Below, piece by piece: positions 38,660-51,414 of a DNA stretch of 64,000 bases. The translations under genes were made by a program, and so were the position numbers. Under the pieces are notes generated by a model that worked only from the letters and a program-made list of their open reading frames with translations, was not told the DNA's origin and ran no database searches. Position 1 is the first letter of the stretch. Every line of letters begins with the position of its first letter. The DNA is from Cyanoderma ruficeps (lineage: Eukaryota > Chordata > Aves > Passeriformes > Timaliidae): contig VZDJ01000116.1 in assembly GCA_008694505.1 (NCBI GenBank), positions 16,454,781 through 16,518,780 on the forward strand, written 5' to 3'.

Positions 38660-41600
38660 GCTCACTTGGCTGGCAAAGACACAGAGTGTCAGACAACAGG
38701 TCTAAGACAAGATTGTTTCTTTGGGGGCAGCATGAGTCTGCTGAAACTTTGCTTCCAGGTGGCACGTGAGGATGTGTGCCTTGTCCCTGTGAGCAGTGCT
38801 TTCTGGAGAAGGGCTGTGTGTTGGACCTGTTGCCTGGAACAGGGCTGGCGTGGGCAGCCAGGGAGCACTCCTCCCTCACCATCAGACCATTAGAATAAAT
38901 AAAACAGCTCCACTTATGCTGGATGAAATCAAGTCTTCTGGATTGCGGCCTAAACACGGTCAACAGCTCCTCTGGGCCTTGGAGCTGCCAATAGCTTGCA
39001 CCTCCTAGTGAGTCTGTCCTTGGGAAGGAGCCATTAGAGGCTAAGGAAACTTCACAGATCTCCATCCTTTGAGAAGTGGGAAATCATCAGTGATAGGACA
39101 TGCAGCACCTCTTGTGTCAGGAAATGGAATACACAGGGAACACAGTGGTTAAAACCCAGCACTCACGAATGTCCCAGGCAATGCCTTCCTGGAGCATGGT
39201 TATCAACAGCATTTCCAAAACGCCTCCAGGGCACTGTGGAGGCTGGGTTGTCCTTCTGCTTTGTCTTTGTGGTGCATAGATTGTATTTGAGTGAAGAGTC
39301 ATCAGAAAGTTAATAAGGTTTTCTAGATCCTCTGATAGTTGTGGGCTTATGTTATCTTTGCCATCCCAGAACTTGTCAGCACTGAAGTACCAGTAAAATT
39401 CACTTGAAAGAAATCATGATCAACTAGGACCTGATAGACCAACTCAATAAATTTCTCCCTTCTGCTGCCACCTCTTCTAACACAAGCGCTGCCTTTGTGT
39501 CTTTCTTGATTGGATGGCCAAAAGTGCTCTAGAAAGACAGAGCCTGTTTCTACACACATGTGCATAAAATATTTCACATTCCTCCCTTAATCACTAGAGA
39601 TATCTGCTTCTTCATTGCCATCAGTCTTTGTGATCAAAGCTGTTGTGTTGCACAGCAGCACATCATCACCAGATCTGGTCAGTGCTGGTGGGAAGAGACT
39701 GAGGCTGCCCGAGTTTGCTGCTTTCATCCTGGGCACCCTCTGTCTCTCTGTTTTCTCTCCAGGAGGTGATCCTAGTGGCTGATTTGTCTTCCTGGTGTCC
39801 AGATGCTTGCCCTGTTTGACCCCTGGTGCTGACATAGCACAAGATGTGGAACTCTTGGTCTGTGGTTTGAGTTTTTATAATTTTATCCTATTACCCCTCT
39901 TTAAATAGGAATTCCTTATGCTAAAGTTTCCGACTGAGGGTTTGAAGAGATGACCTGAAATCTGAGTGAGAATCTGTTGAGTCATTTCTGAGTGCTGGGA
40001 GCATATTTCTCAGTTCAGAACGTGGAGAATTTGTCAGCTGTGCAATAATGCACAACAAGCCACATTTTGCAGGATGAGGCTTCCAGCATCCACAGTCTCA
40101 GCAGTAAACGGAGCAAGGACGTTGCTAATCTGGAAAGTAAATGCTTTTGAAGCATTTCCTCTCAGAACAAGACTTGGTCTTTTCTTCCAGCTGCTAACAC
40201 CTTCCTTCCTGCTCAGAGCAAACCCATAACCTTCCTCAGACACAGAAAATTTCCTGTTCTCCACTGTTAGAAGCTTTCATCCCTCCTTTGGTGTCTCCCT
40301 TTAATCTCCCCCAGCATGCCATGGCGTGTCCATCTGCCTTTCACTGGGCTCACCTTTTCTTGCACTTCCCTCTCCTAATGCTGCCCACATGGTTCCCATT
40401 TACCAAAGGTGGGACCCAGTGGGCATATCCCATAAGTAATCTGAGTTGATGGGATTTTCAGGTAGAATTATTTAATTAGAGACTGCCAAGCAGTCTGGGG
40501 GGAATTTATTTTAATAAGTTGATTTTTAATATTTTCCATGAATTTATTTTTCAGCAGGGATTATGCTATATCCAGAAATAAAACCATTTACTTAACCAGT
40601 GAGATAGTCAGTTAAACCCTGAGAAATTATGCTTTTTTAGATTAACCTTTATCCCCAAGAATTGTCTCAGAAGGCTGTCTCCTCTGGCTGGGAGTGGAAT
40701 CCCTTTCAGAGTTTTAATGGTGGTTATTTGTTTAGCTGAGCAAGTTGAAAATTCTGACAAGTATATTGTAAAATCCTCAGATCCCTCTCCCAGAAGGCAA
40801 GCCAATGACACCATTAGCTTAAACCAGCACCTCATATACTCGATTTTAATATGACTCTTCAGCTCCAGAGTTTGATGTATTTTCAGTTGAAGGATTTGTG
40901 TTTCAGTAGTAAGAGGGGAGCAGTGCTGTAGGTCACTCAGGAGTTGGGTACACATAAGTATTAAAAGCCATGCAGAGGATCTGCTCATGAGAAGAGCTGA
41001 CGTCTGACATCTAAATCCATTCTGTGAGTGGAGTTACTCACAGTGTAGCCTTTTGCTGTGTGTTTAGCTGAGTCCCACATACCATGAGTGAGTTGTGCTC
41101 TCCTCTGCCTCTTCTGCCTACGTGGCTCCCTCTGGTTTTGACAGCTCTAGGCATGATACCATTAATGGGTGATAATTTGGAGCTGCTGTCCTGGCAGGCT
41201 GTGTGAGCACCCTCCCCATCACTACAGCAACCAAGGATGTGCCAAACACTGCAGAGGAGTTATGTGGCAGCAGTGCCTGCAGGGTGATTGCTGTGAAATT
41301 TGACATCCATCCCATCCAAGTCCATACACCTGCAGTGTTGATCCATAGGACTGAGCTGGCTTGGGGTCATTGTCCAGGAATGTAAAGAGGTATGGAGCTC
41401 CGAGGGAGTTCACCCAAGGTCCTTTGGATGCTTACAGCACTATGGGTCATGCCGGTTCCTCCCTGCTCACCTTGAAAGAATGAACCTGCCCAAGGGATAC
41501 CTCCATTGCACTCCATTGCACAGGCTGAGAGTATTTGGGATGTCTCTGTGCCCAGGGGTGTAAAGCAATAAATATACTTCAGTGTACCAGGAGTAAAACC

Positions 41601-42055
41601 ACTTCAGCAAAACACAGAATTATTGTAAGAGGGCATGCTGATAGTGGCAAAATTCTGGGTGAAAAATGCAGAAAAGGTATTTATTGAATACATATGAATC
41701 TTCTGTATTTGGCAAAACAATTTGACACAGACTTCATAGTGATTATTAAGCACTTCTGTGGTTTAGGTTTCCTAAGTGGTCTTTCAGTTGTTCTGTCTTT
41801 CTTCAGGTTTGCTGCTCTTTCACACTTCAGATTAATGTAACTAACAGTCATGTCACAGTTAATTGTCTCGATGAAAACTAAAGAAAAGAGCTGTTTCTAT
41901 GTCAATATGTTGCTTACTCCTTTGCACTGAGTTACCAATTGATATTTTCCTCTTTCTTCCTCTTATTTCTATGTATTTGCAGGGTATTTTCCTGCTGTTC
42001 TTTCTGCTGCTCTCTCCCCTGACCCACAGCACAGCTGTTGCCTCTCCATGTCTCA
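38660..42055. other. Intron sequence, nothing recognised
   Basis: Single-copy-looking. A 10-bp tandem doublet (CTCCATTGCA twice) lies at 41501-41520. No exon, RNA gene or identifiable transposon. Confidence 0.5.
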
Positions 42056-42059
42056 CTGG

Positions 42060-42620
42060 TTGGGAAATGCTGTCTTAAACTCCCTTCCCCAGAGATTCTC
42101 TTGACCTGTGCCCTGAATTTGTTCAAATTTGCTTTTTTTGAAATACATTATCTTTAATCCATTTTTCTTATTCCTTCACTGTCTTAAATTGCTGGGCTTT
42201 TTGGTTTTGTAACCACTTGCACTCAAATTTACTTCCATTTTTGGACTATTAATCAACTTTTTATATCAATTATATTCAAGTAATAAACATCCCCTCCCCT
42301 GTTATTTTCCCTTCTCCAGAGCAACTTTTCCTTATGCATTCCAACAGCTTGGAGTGTCTGGGATCTGCCCTGTTCTGTCTTTAGCAGATAAAATGGTAAT
42401 TAAAATTACCAGTTCCTACCAACTCCAGTTATTTTAGCTGCTGACACACAAAAATATGTCCTCTGTGTTGTTTGTTATTAATGAAGTTCTGTGGGACATC
42501 TTCTGTGCTCCTTTTATTTTTCTTGGTCCCTGAAGACATGCACAGAGTCTGTTTCTCATCTCTCTTTGAACCCCAAAATATTCTTCATACAAAAAACCCC
42601 AATCAAACCTCCTATCTCCT
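42060..42620 (-). mobile_element. Possible ancient LINE remnant, endonuclease part
   Basis: TTGAAATACATTATCTTTAA near 42138, TTGTAACCACTTGCACTCAA near 42208, GACTATTAATCAACTTTTTA near 42244 and GGTAATTAAAATTACCAG near 42394 follow the antisense order seen in the endonuclease region of sauropsid CR1/L2-like LINEs. The match is diffuse, so this is tentative. Confidence 0.45.
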
Positions 42621-43299
42621 TCCTCTGTTTCCTAAGCAGGTGACATCATTTCACATCAGCATCCCCTCCAACAATCTTCCCATGAAGCCTGTGTGAGGCT
42701 AATTGCTGCAGTTGTTTAAATGTGTCTTGTTTGCTCTCCTGGCCCTTATGTGCAGACAAGGCTGCTTTGGCTCTGCAGCTGGTGAAGAGGAGAAGGAGTC
42801 TGAGCAGACCTGTCCTCTCACAGCAGATCTGTTGGTTCATGAGATCCTAAATGCCCCACGTAGCAGTGGTTTGCTGACAGAGCTTGGTGAGGCTTGTAGG
42901 ACAGCAAAGAGCCAAAGAATTTATTGGAAGCTTGGAACATCTTGCAGTACTGTGAAGATGGTGAAGACCTGCAACAAATACAGCTTAATGAAAATGTGTT
43001 AGAGGAGGCTTGACCTTAATCTTGAGCTATCAACAAGAAACAAACACCTAGCAAGGCAGGAGTATAGCAAGATCCAGTCACTAGAAAGCCAAAACAGGTA
43101 AGTTTGGATTCAAAGTCAGGAGCCTATTTTGACCATGGATGCTAAATGACTGCAAAATTTCACACAGGGGTAAGGTGATTTCCATAACTGCAGCAGATTT
43201 TAAGCTGACAGTGGGTACCTTTATAAAATATCTGATCTGTCCGGCTGAGGGACTGGGTTTGACTGGTGCACTCCACATGTGTGTCCCAGGCTGTCTGGT

Positions 43300-43700
43300 G
43301 CAGGACATCGCGCTAACGATGCCGGCCTTTTCCAGCCATTCATCTGTGCCTCCAAAATCAGGTTCAGACTCCACCCTGTGTGCTTTGGTACAAGAATTCC
43401 CCGAAGATCAGCCGGGGAGAGCTCCTGCCAAACCGGGTCCCTCCAGCTGAGCCATATCTGTGAGCCCAGAGGAGCAGAGAGAGCCAGGGCCAGTTCCTTC
43501 AAATATTTTACAGATTAAGCCCCGGCTCTGGGATCTGTGGGAATCAGAGGAGCTCTGACCCCAGCGGGTTGTGGTCCTTGCTGCGGCGCTCGCAGTCTGC
43601 ACCGGTAATTGCCGTGTTCCTCACCCGCCAAGCCGGGTCGGCCGCTCTTGTGTTCAAACGCAGCCACACTCGGCACTGCAGACAAGCCCTCTGACATTAT
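43300..43700. promoter_or_regulatory. CpG-rich patch deep in the intron (1)
   Basis: About 20 CpGs in about 400 bp by eye count, including GACATCGCGCTAACG, GCTGCGGCGCTCGCAG and CCGCCAAGCCGGGTCGGCCG, in an intron that is otherwise strongly CpG-depleted. This suggests an unmethylated regulatory element or an alternative or non-coding promoter. No TATA box or clear exon with donor is evident. Confidence 0.45.
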
Positions 43701-44029
43701 CCGAGTGCAGCTGGAGGCATCTATTTTGGCCTTGAAAATGCCTCTTTCTTGGCAGAGCTCTGTGTTTATTATAATGCTGTCTGTAATGTGCAAAAGTACA
43801 TTTCTGTTTTAACTTCCTTCTTTATGTACTAAAGAGTGTGGTTTTAATTAAGGCTTTCAGATTGAAACATTTCCGGTTTTATGTGTTGTTTTGTTGGTTG
43901 GGGTTTTGGGTGTTCTTTTTTCAAAGACAGTTTTCAGTTAAAATGTTTCAGAGTTTTGAAAAATACCAGATGCCCAGCTCACAAAGTGAGCGAAGAGCCG
44001 TAGTAGTCACTCCCTCTTCCTCCCAGGGA

Positions 44030-44360
44030 AGTCAGCTGCTGCGCTGAGCAGGAGCAGGCAGGGATGGCGAGATCGGGGTCAGCAGGAGCAGAGGAGGATG
44101 TGCCAGAACCGGGGCACGCGGCTTCACCAGCGCACCATGACCGGCTCCTTGCACGAGAGGAAACTTTGACTCAGACCCACAAAATAAAGCACCTGATTCC
44201 TATGGGTTCTGCGTTTGCTTCCCAATAGCTGGGGATTGTAAGAGCAGATGGCCAGGTCCCCGTTTAGCAGCAGAGCGTTGGTGCTGGGGCACCCGGCACT
44301 GGGGGACTTCAGGCGTGCCCCTGCCGTCCCTGGCCGCCGGCTGCAGTCCCCGCCCATGGG
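44030..44360. promoter_or_regulatory. CpG-rich patch deep in the intron (2)
   Basis: A second patch, about 330 bp after the first, has close to 19 CpGs by eye count (GGGGCACGCGGC, CAGCGCACCATGACCGG, CTGGCCGCCGGCTGCAG, CCCCGCCC). Together with the patch at 43.3-43.7 kb it forms a CpG-rich kilobase with an AT-rich middle. Function unknown. Confidence 0.45.
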
Positions 44361-44547
44361 AAAGGCAGTCGAACAACTTGTAAAGTGAACTGGTGGTTCT
44401 GCTACGCATCAACTGCCTAAAAGGAATAATAAAAACAAGCCAGATTTTAGCTCTCCTGGTAGTAGAAGAGCTCAAAAACATCTTGTAAAGGCACCCCCAA
44501 TTTTTGAAAACAGCAGGCAACGAAAATTATGTTAAAAGCAGGTTTCT

Positions 44548-44612
44548 TGAGCCAGTCCCATGATTTTTGTGAGTTTGACTCATGATTTTTGAATGTTGGG
44601 GTTTGGCAACAC
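44548..44612. repeat. Possible old interspersed repeat with duplicated ATGATTTTTG word
   Basis: CCCATGATTTTTGTGAGT and ACTCATGATTTTTGAATG, then TTGGGGTTTGGCAACAC, repeat the word CATGATTTTTG 25 bp apart. The arrangement reminds me of an old sauropsid interspersed repeat I cannot name. Confidence 0.35.
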
Positions 44613-44619
44613 TAAAGTC

Positions 44620-47095
44620 CTCGTTTGAATTTGTTCCCGATGTGGTAGTTCAGCCTCCTCGCATGACTGATCAATGTCACTGTGCTCTGGAGCAGCCAGA
44701 GATCTGGGGGGTGGGAGGCAAAGGGCCTGGTACAAGGCTCTGCTCCTTCTGGGGCTCCAGGGATGCTGTGGGCTGCATCTGGCTTGCATCCCTGCATGAG
44801 GGTCTTCTGAATCAAGCCATGTGTCTGCCACGTGACAGCAGTTTAGGCAGCAAAAAATGGACTATGGGAGCTGCTTGCTGGGCTGAAGGGGATTGGTGAG
44901 CTAGATGCACAGCCTACCTGGGCTAAGCATTTTACTGAGATTAAATGAACATACAATAAGCATGGCTTATACCTGTGCATCTTTCATTCCTGTTTAGCCA
45001 TGCAGCATCTGCACAGGGTGTTGCTTAGCCTGTGCTGCCCAGCTTGCTTTTTGCAGGGAAGTGCTGAAAACGTCTACCCTCTTGCTGCAGTGTTAGTGCT
45101 TCAGGTGCTGCTAGAAAAAGTATTTCTAAATAAAACCTCTGCCTTGCAACTGTGGCAGCTTGAAAGAACAATGTGAATGCATTTTGCCTGAGCAGCAAGT
45201 GCTGCATGGGGTTATGTGGGTTATGGCTGTTATCATTTGCCCTACAGCTGGCAGGAGGAGGTGTGGGATGTGGGGACAGGCACAGTACAGTACTTGCCAT
45301 GTGTTACAACATCCAGCTGAACAGCCAGCTGTGGCATTATCTTGTATGTACCTCTGTGGGTTTGGGCTGCACAGGGTTGCCCATGCCTGAAAGGTCAGAG
45401 TCAGTCACAGGAGGTCCCCCTCCATGTGGCTAGGGAGCAGCCCTGTGCAAGGACCAAGCCATCTCTCCTGGCAGCACAGAAATGGCTCATGTTTGCACCT
45501 GAAGCCAGCTTTAAACTGTATAAATCACCATTGTCCCATCCGTGGGTAATGCTCTGCAGCTGCTCAGGTACCCCTAACTCAACACTCCCCATCCCAATGG
45601 GAATCACAGCCCTGTCCTCCCTGTGAGGTGGTCAGGGAGAGCATTTAGTCCTCCCATCAGCCATCCCTGTCCATCTCTAGCTGCCTGCCACTTGGGAGCT
45701 TGCTGAGTGCCTGAGGAGCTGGCCACTTCTTACCTATTTGGGAATGCTTTTAAATTGTTCCAGAAACTGCTGTTTGTTGATAAATCACAGTGATTGCAGA
45801 GAAGTGTTTTAACTAAACCATGTAAAAGAAGGAATGAGCTGCAGCGCAGCACTGCCAGCTGTCATTGGGTTTAGAAACACACATCATAGATTTTGTTGCT
45901 TTTCAGACAGCTGCGCTTATAACTGTTCTTATAGCCATATAAAACAGTCATTCTGTCAGCAGAGGTCTGGCAGTGGAGCTGGGTCATGTCTGCAGCCGTG
46001 TTCCCAAGCCTGGCAGGTTTGCTTCCTCCACGTGTGTAGGTAAAGCCCGGAGGAAGGCAGCTCCGTGGCCATGGGGTAACCCGTCCCCAGAGTCACAGTT
46101 TTGCACAGGGTAAAGAGCAAAACACTCTTTGGTGTGGCTGTGCCCCCCACCTGCAGGGGTTGGTGCCGACAGGGCTTGTCTCCAGCAGCCCTGGCCATTA
46201 GGAATGGGTAGTTCCCACACTGAGAAGGGGTTTTGGAGGGTTTTACCCCAACTGTGCTGTTGCTGCTCAGGAGTCTGGCTAAGTGCAGGTCAGGATCACA
46301 ATCCACAGCCTGTTCTCGCAGCATTCACAGATCAGGCCCTGTCTGCTGTGGTCCATCTTATTTGGACTTTCGAACTAAAGCTGAGTGTCACGGAGACTGG
46401 AATTAGATTTTTAAAATTTCCTCAAGAGCAGGAAGACAGTGATATCAAATTCGAAGCTTTTCACAGGATCAATATATAGCCTTCGATAAAACCTCATAAT
46501 CTGCTCCTTTTTCTATGTAAAAGACCAGCTTTAAATGCCTGGACAAAATAATATTTGGATACTTTCTGCTCATTTTATTTTCATTCCTTTATCCAAAATG
46601 GAATGACTCAAGCAAGCTGCTGACTTGAGTCACTGCTGCACACACTGTTTCCCACCAATTCCTTGTGCAAGCCATGTCAGTGAGATGGAATTGCCACACA
46701 GGTTGTCACCGTCTCTTGACAGGACAAGCTGCCTCCCACAGAGGCCCCAAGGACACCCAAAAATGCAGGCACTCTTGAGCACTGAGGATGCTGAGGAGCT
46801 GTACCCAGGTTTTCCCTGGAGCAATTTCCATGGCTCAAATCCAGTGATCTGGGGTGGCCAAGAAGACGTGGAAGAGCAGGTGGTGCTCACAGTCTTATTT
46901 TCCCTTGCTCTGTTTTTCTGCTCCACTCAAACATGTACCACTCTCCCTGCTCACCTCCATTTCCCTCTGAAACTTTAGAAGATGTTGGATTCATCCTGAT
47001 CCAAAAGGGAAAATACCTTAAGTTATGCAGCAGGAGAAAACAGCTTTCTTAGCTGTAATATGATCCTGGTTTCTTCCCAGACACCAGACTGGAAC
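44620..47095. other. Intron sequence, nothing recognised
   Basis: No repeat or exon is recognised. 46310-46500 retains several CpGs in AT-rich context (TTTCGAAC, CACGGAG, ATTCGAAGC, CTTCGATA), unlike the CpG-depleted surroundings, and may be constrained. Confidence 0.45.
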
Positions 47096-47099
47096 AGAG

Positions 47100-47735
47100 G
47101 GTTTGGAAATTGCCCCTCTGGCCATTATCTGAGCTTTACGGCACTTGGAGATTGAACCCAGATCCCACATCTCTTCTGAAGCTCCATGTCAATTTACACT
47201 TGTTCCTAGAAACCATTACTGTCCTGTGAGCTCTTTACCACGCAAGGATTGAAAACAGAGCTATTCCGCTCATTTGAGCTCTCTTTTTTTTTTTTTTTTG
47301 CATGAAGGCAGAGCTCAGGGCTCATTCCTTTTTCTCACCATCTGAGGATTAAGCCCAATCCTGACTGTTATCCAACCTCGATACCATTTACACACTGAAC
47401 CCAATGCCTATGGCTTTTATCTGAGCCCTTAGAGCATTTGGAAACAGGCCATGCCCCTTGTCTGGTATCAAAAGAATTATATTAATTTGGGATTCATTCC
47501 ACAAAATGAGGCTGTCAGCCAGACTCCTTAGCAATTGGATATTGAACCCAGACCTCGTGGTTGTCTTCCAAGTTATATGCCAGCTGGGAACTCAGCCCAC
47601 AATCCATGGCTGCTGGCCAAGCTCCTTATTGGCGAGAGATTGACACCAAGCCCCCAGACTGCTATTTCTGTGCAGCAGTGTTAAGGACTAAACCCTGCTC
47701 ACGTGGTCAGCATAATCACCTCTGCACTGGTAGTG
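47100..47735. repeat. Degenerate tandem array, 49-bp period
   Basis: A motif close to ATTGAACCCA, followed about 10 bases later by a GGCTGTTATC-like block and then GAGCTCCTTAGCA-like bases, recurs at a fixed spacing. Anchors lie at 47151, 47248, 47348, 47394, 47443, 47492, 47541, 47590, 47639 and 47687. Spacings are 97 and 100 (two units each), then 46, 49, 49, 49, 49, 49 and 48. Units differ at many positions, so the array is old. A 16-base T run (47284-47299) interrupts it. The unit resembles no avian transposon I know. GGNATTGAACCC is close to an inverted tRNA B box (GGNNTCGAACC), so a tRNA-like origin is possible but unproven. Confidence 0.75.
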
Positions 47736-48030
47736 AAATGAAAAATCTAGTTAAAAACTTGAAGGAATATTGAGGGTCGATGTTCGGCTGCTTAAAGAGC
47801 AGGGATGATGACAATTCCCTTGGAAAAAGGCCCCCTTGATACTCCAAAGGGAATAGCCCCAGATCCCCCATCTGTCCTCCAGCTGGATATAAAATCCAGG
47901 TTCTCATTAACACACAGTGTGCAGCATTTCTTTGCTGGCTGGCAGTATTACAGCCAGTTCCTCCAGCTTTCAGGTATTCTTCAGATGGGATTAAACTAGA
48001 TCCCTTTTCTATAGCACCTCTAGGCTCTGC
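47736..48030. repeat. Decayed continuation of the 49-bp array
   Basis: GGGAATAGCCCCAGATCCCC near 47850, ATTACAGCCAGTTCCTCCAG near 47947 and GGGATTAAACTAGATCCC near 47987 look like further units, but the spacing is irregular (35-45 bp). Confidence 0.4.
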
Positions 48031-48034
48031 CAAA

Positions 48035-50790
48035 GTACTTCTTGTCACTCTGAACAGACCTCCAACGTTGCACCTTGCCTTGGAGCAATAGGAGAGCCTG
48101 GCAGGTAGAGGAGAGCAAGGAACAGCTCCAAAAACCTCAATCCTCTTCAGAGGGCATTAGGAGCCCGAGCAGGTAGAGAGATCATTTCAGGTGAAATGTG
48201 TATCTGAGGCAAGCAATTTTTCCCTCCAGCCAGCAATTTTGCCCAGGAATTCTTCAGCATCTTTATACAGTGTGGTTTTACTGCATGGCAAAATGCTTCA
48301 GAAAACCAAATTAAAACCAAACAGCTTCCCAGCTGGGATGGTCGTCATTAGAATGCAGTTTCCAGCAACTGTGTGGGTTTCTTGGTAGCCTTGAAATCTC
48401 TAAAATTCTCATTAAGCAACAACTTTGAAGGAATGGCTTAGCATGCAGCAACAACAGGAAAATCTTCCCATGATCCGGTGGGTCGAGCTGGATGTTATAG
48501 TGCATGCGGACAGTGTGGGATGTTGCTTTGCCTCTGAACTTGCAGCGATGGTGAAGGCTGATCTTTGGTGCTCCAGCTGTGCAGATTGTGGATGGGGGTT
48601 CCTGGTCACCTTGTCTGACACCCTGTCGTGACTGGGACGCAATCCATTGGAAGATTTCAAGCCAGTGTTGCAGACCTGTCCCATGGGCCTGGAGTTACTC
48701 TAATTGTTTGTTGCAAACCTTCTGATTCATCTTTATTTTTTAAGAAAACATCAAGTCCTCGCCACACACAAGTGGTTTTATGAGGATTTTCAATGCAAGA
48801 GAGACAGAGCAAATGGGATTCAGCTGACCGTGGGGCCAATTTGTTTGTAAATAAATTTTCCATGTACCCACTTGTTCTTCTGTAAGTGGGAGTATCTTTC
48901 ATTTTCCATTCATTGCTCTGACCAGCCATCTTACTCATCTCTAGTCTGAACAGCCTGTACTGCCCTTTCTGCCCCCTCCCTGTAAAGTTCTCTTTGGGCT
49001 TCTCTTTGCCAGTTCTCTTTCCCAATCCCATTGCTCTGCTATCTCCTCTGGGGTGCTCAAGGGGCAGGGGATGCTGCTGGCTTCAGTGCTGGCACTAGGA
49101 GCTGTGTGCTCCAGGCTTGCTCAGAATTCATGGAGAACGCAGAGTTGAGCAATATCCATGATTAGTTGAAATTATTATTTCTAGAGCTGCATTTCTTTGC
49201 TTTATCCACAGAAGGGTTCATCTGTTGTTCATTGGATTGGTCTCTCAGCTAACCTGTGGATTTGGGAATTGTGCTGTGTGCTGCCCAACCCATGCTCAGC
49301 TCTTGTCTCACCCTCCTTGGTGCTTGCATACTCTGTACATGCAAGAGATGGATGTGGTGAATGGTGGGGATAGAGGGGGAACAGGCTCTCCTTTCCCATC
49401 CTTCTGGTTGCCTTCCCAGAGTTACAAAAGCCCCTGGCACACCGTGCCATGTCCTGCCACCCCTCAGCCCACTGACTGATCCCAGCTTCCATCTCAGCAT
49501 ACACATTAATTTCCACTCTTCATGCTAAACTCTGCCAAAGCAAAATCCCTGAAGCAGAATAAAAAAATGTGGAAGACTTTCAAGCCCAGGGATTCTTGAA
49601 CTGTCCTCTTTACCGAACAGCGGTCAATACTGTGCTCTTTATAAAGTCTCTAGTATAATGTTTAATTCAGTAACTACAACTGGAAAGTCTTTCCTATTAT
49701 TTTAAACTGCCAGAGATATTTTAATGTGCCTCAGATTTTGTGTTGGCATGCTACAGAGTTAAGTACCATCCATCTTTCAGAGAACATTAAAATTTAGCCT
49801 TGTATAAAAAGAAGAAGAATGGCAAAGAATCCCAACGGATGTACTTGTCCCTTGAACCCCACCATCATTTGTGGTTTCGCAGACACCTTCTGCATTTTGA
49901 AATTGTTTGTCTCTCTCTATGCAGGGTATGAGATCAATACAAGCAGCTAAAAGCTTTAATTTCTGTGCAGAGCTTCATCTGAGGGCAGGACTGGGAGCAG
50001 ATCTTCAGTGGTGGCCACCCAGCCATGCATTGTCGGGCTGTATTCGCTCCCTAGATGAGTTCAAGCCTCTGCAACCAATGATGTAAAAGTTTGAGGAATC
50101 ACAAACATCTTCTGATTTAATTTTTGTTCCAGGGCTAAGTAGCATCTGTCTCTGATTGCTGTTTGTCCCAAATCTACCAAGGCACCCACCCCAGAGAGAC
50201 ACACCCCCCGCCAACACTGCTGCTGGGTGTGAGGGGACAGAGCATGGGGCTTTCCTGCCTCGGGCAGCCTCACTCCAGCTACACGAGCATTATAAATGGA
50301 AGAAGCAGACTCAGCATCCTTGCACTTTTTTTCTTTTTTTTCCTTATTCCTTCTTGCTGAACTCAAGTGGCACATGAGTGCTGAGCATGTGCATCTCTGC
50401 ACTGGGCAGAAGGGGAGAAGGAGCAGGGAGAACATCTTATAAATCTAGTTCTGCTTTATTAAGATTCATTCTGGTACGACAATGGCTTTTTCTATTGAAG
50501 TGCTTTGTGAAAGCCTTGCCTAATGATCTGTTAGCTGGGGAAAGGTTAAATTCCTGTATGGCTTTCTTTGTTTGATGAAGAAAAAACAGTGCAATTATCC
50601 AGAATTCAAAGTGAGTTTTAGCCAGCTGTTAATAATACTGAGATTCTTCGTGTTCTCATTACTCAAAAGTAATGTTGCCATCCCTAGTCATGGCAGTAAA
50701 ATATTTATAGCATTTTCTTATGGCCTTATTTGTACATATGGAGGACTGGACATCACTCAAAGTCTTCTAAATAGGCTTCTTTTCGTGCTT
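48035..50790. other. Intron sequence, nothing recognised
   Basis: No transposon, exon or RNA gene is recognised. T-rich runs occur at 50325-50343. A short near-repeat CAGCAATTTT lies at 48232, echoing AAGCAATTTTT at 48211. Confidence 0.5.
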
Positions 50791-50795
50791 TAGCC

Positions 50796-51412
50796 ATCCG
50801 TAGAATCATTTGGTTTGAAAAAGACCTCTAAGATCATTCAGTCCAACCACTATCCGAATACTGCCAACTCCATCACTAAACTATGTCCCCAAATGCCATA
50901 CCTACACATCTTTTAAACTCCAGAGGTTCAACCACTTCCCTGGACAGGCTGTTCCAATGCTTCATAATGTTTTCAATGAAAAAATTTTTTGTTGTATCCA
51001 ATCTAAATGTCCCTTGGCACAACGTAAGGCTCTTTCCTCTTGTCCTATCCGTTTTTGCTTGGGAGAAGAAGCCAACCCCCACCTCGCTACAACCTCCTCT
51101 AAGGTAGTTGGTAGAGAATGATAAGGTCTCCCCTGAGACCTTATCTCCTTTTCTCCAGGCTGGGTACCGCCCACTCCTTCATCTGCTCCTCACAAGACTT
51201 GTGCTCCAGACTCTTCACCAGCTGTTTTGTCCCTCTCTGGACATGCTCCAGCACCTCAACATCTTTCTTATAGTGAGGGGCCCAAAACTGAACACAGCAC
51301 TCAAGGTGCAGCATCCCCAGTGCTGAGTACAGGGGGACAATCACTGCCCTGGTCCTGCTGGCCACAGTTTCCCATACAAGCCAGGATGCCGTTGGCCCCC
51401 TTGGCCACTTAA
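50796..51412 (-). mobile_element. CR1 retroposon, about 620-bp 3' fragment with ORF2 remnant
   Basis: The longest young CR1 here. The left end (TAGAATCATTTGGTTTGAAA) is the inverted 3' terminus. Minus-strand translation in broken frames shows ORF2 C-terminal text such as [54 protein letters not shown] and LNSLSREVVEP-like words (HWNSLSREVVEPLEF). Frameshifts separate these segments, so it is inactive and 5' truncated. It lies antisense to HPSE2, 2.8 kb upstream of the 174-nt exon. Confidence 0.95.
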
Positions 51413-51414
51413 TC

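Noticed and set aside
47100..47735. True tRNA genes within the 49-bp array.
   Set aside because: The units are shorter than a tRNA, lack a complementary acceptor stem, and only resemble parts of the inverted B and A boxes.
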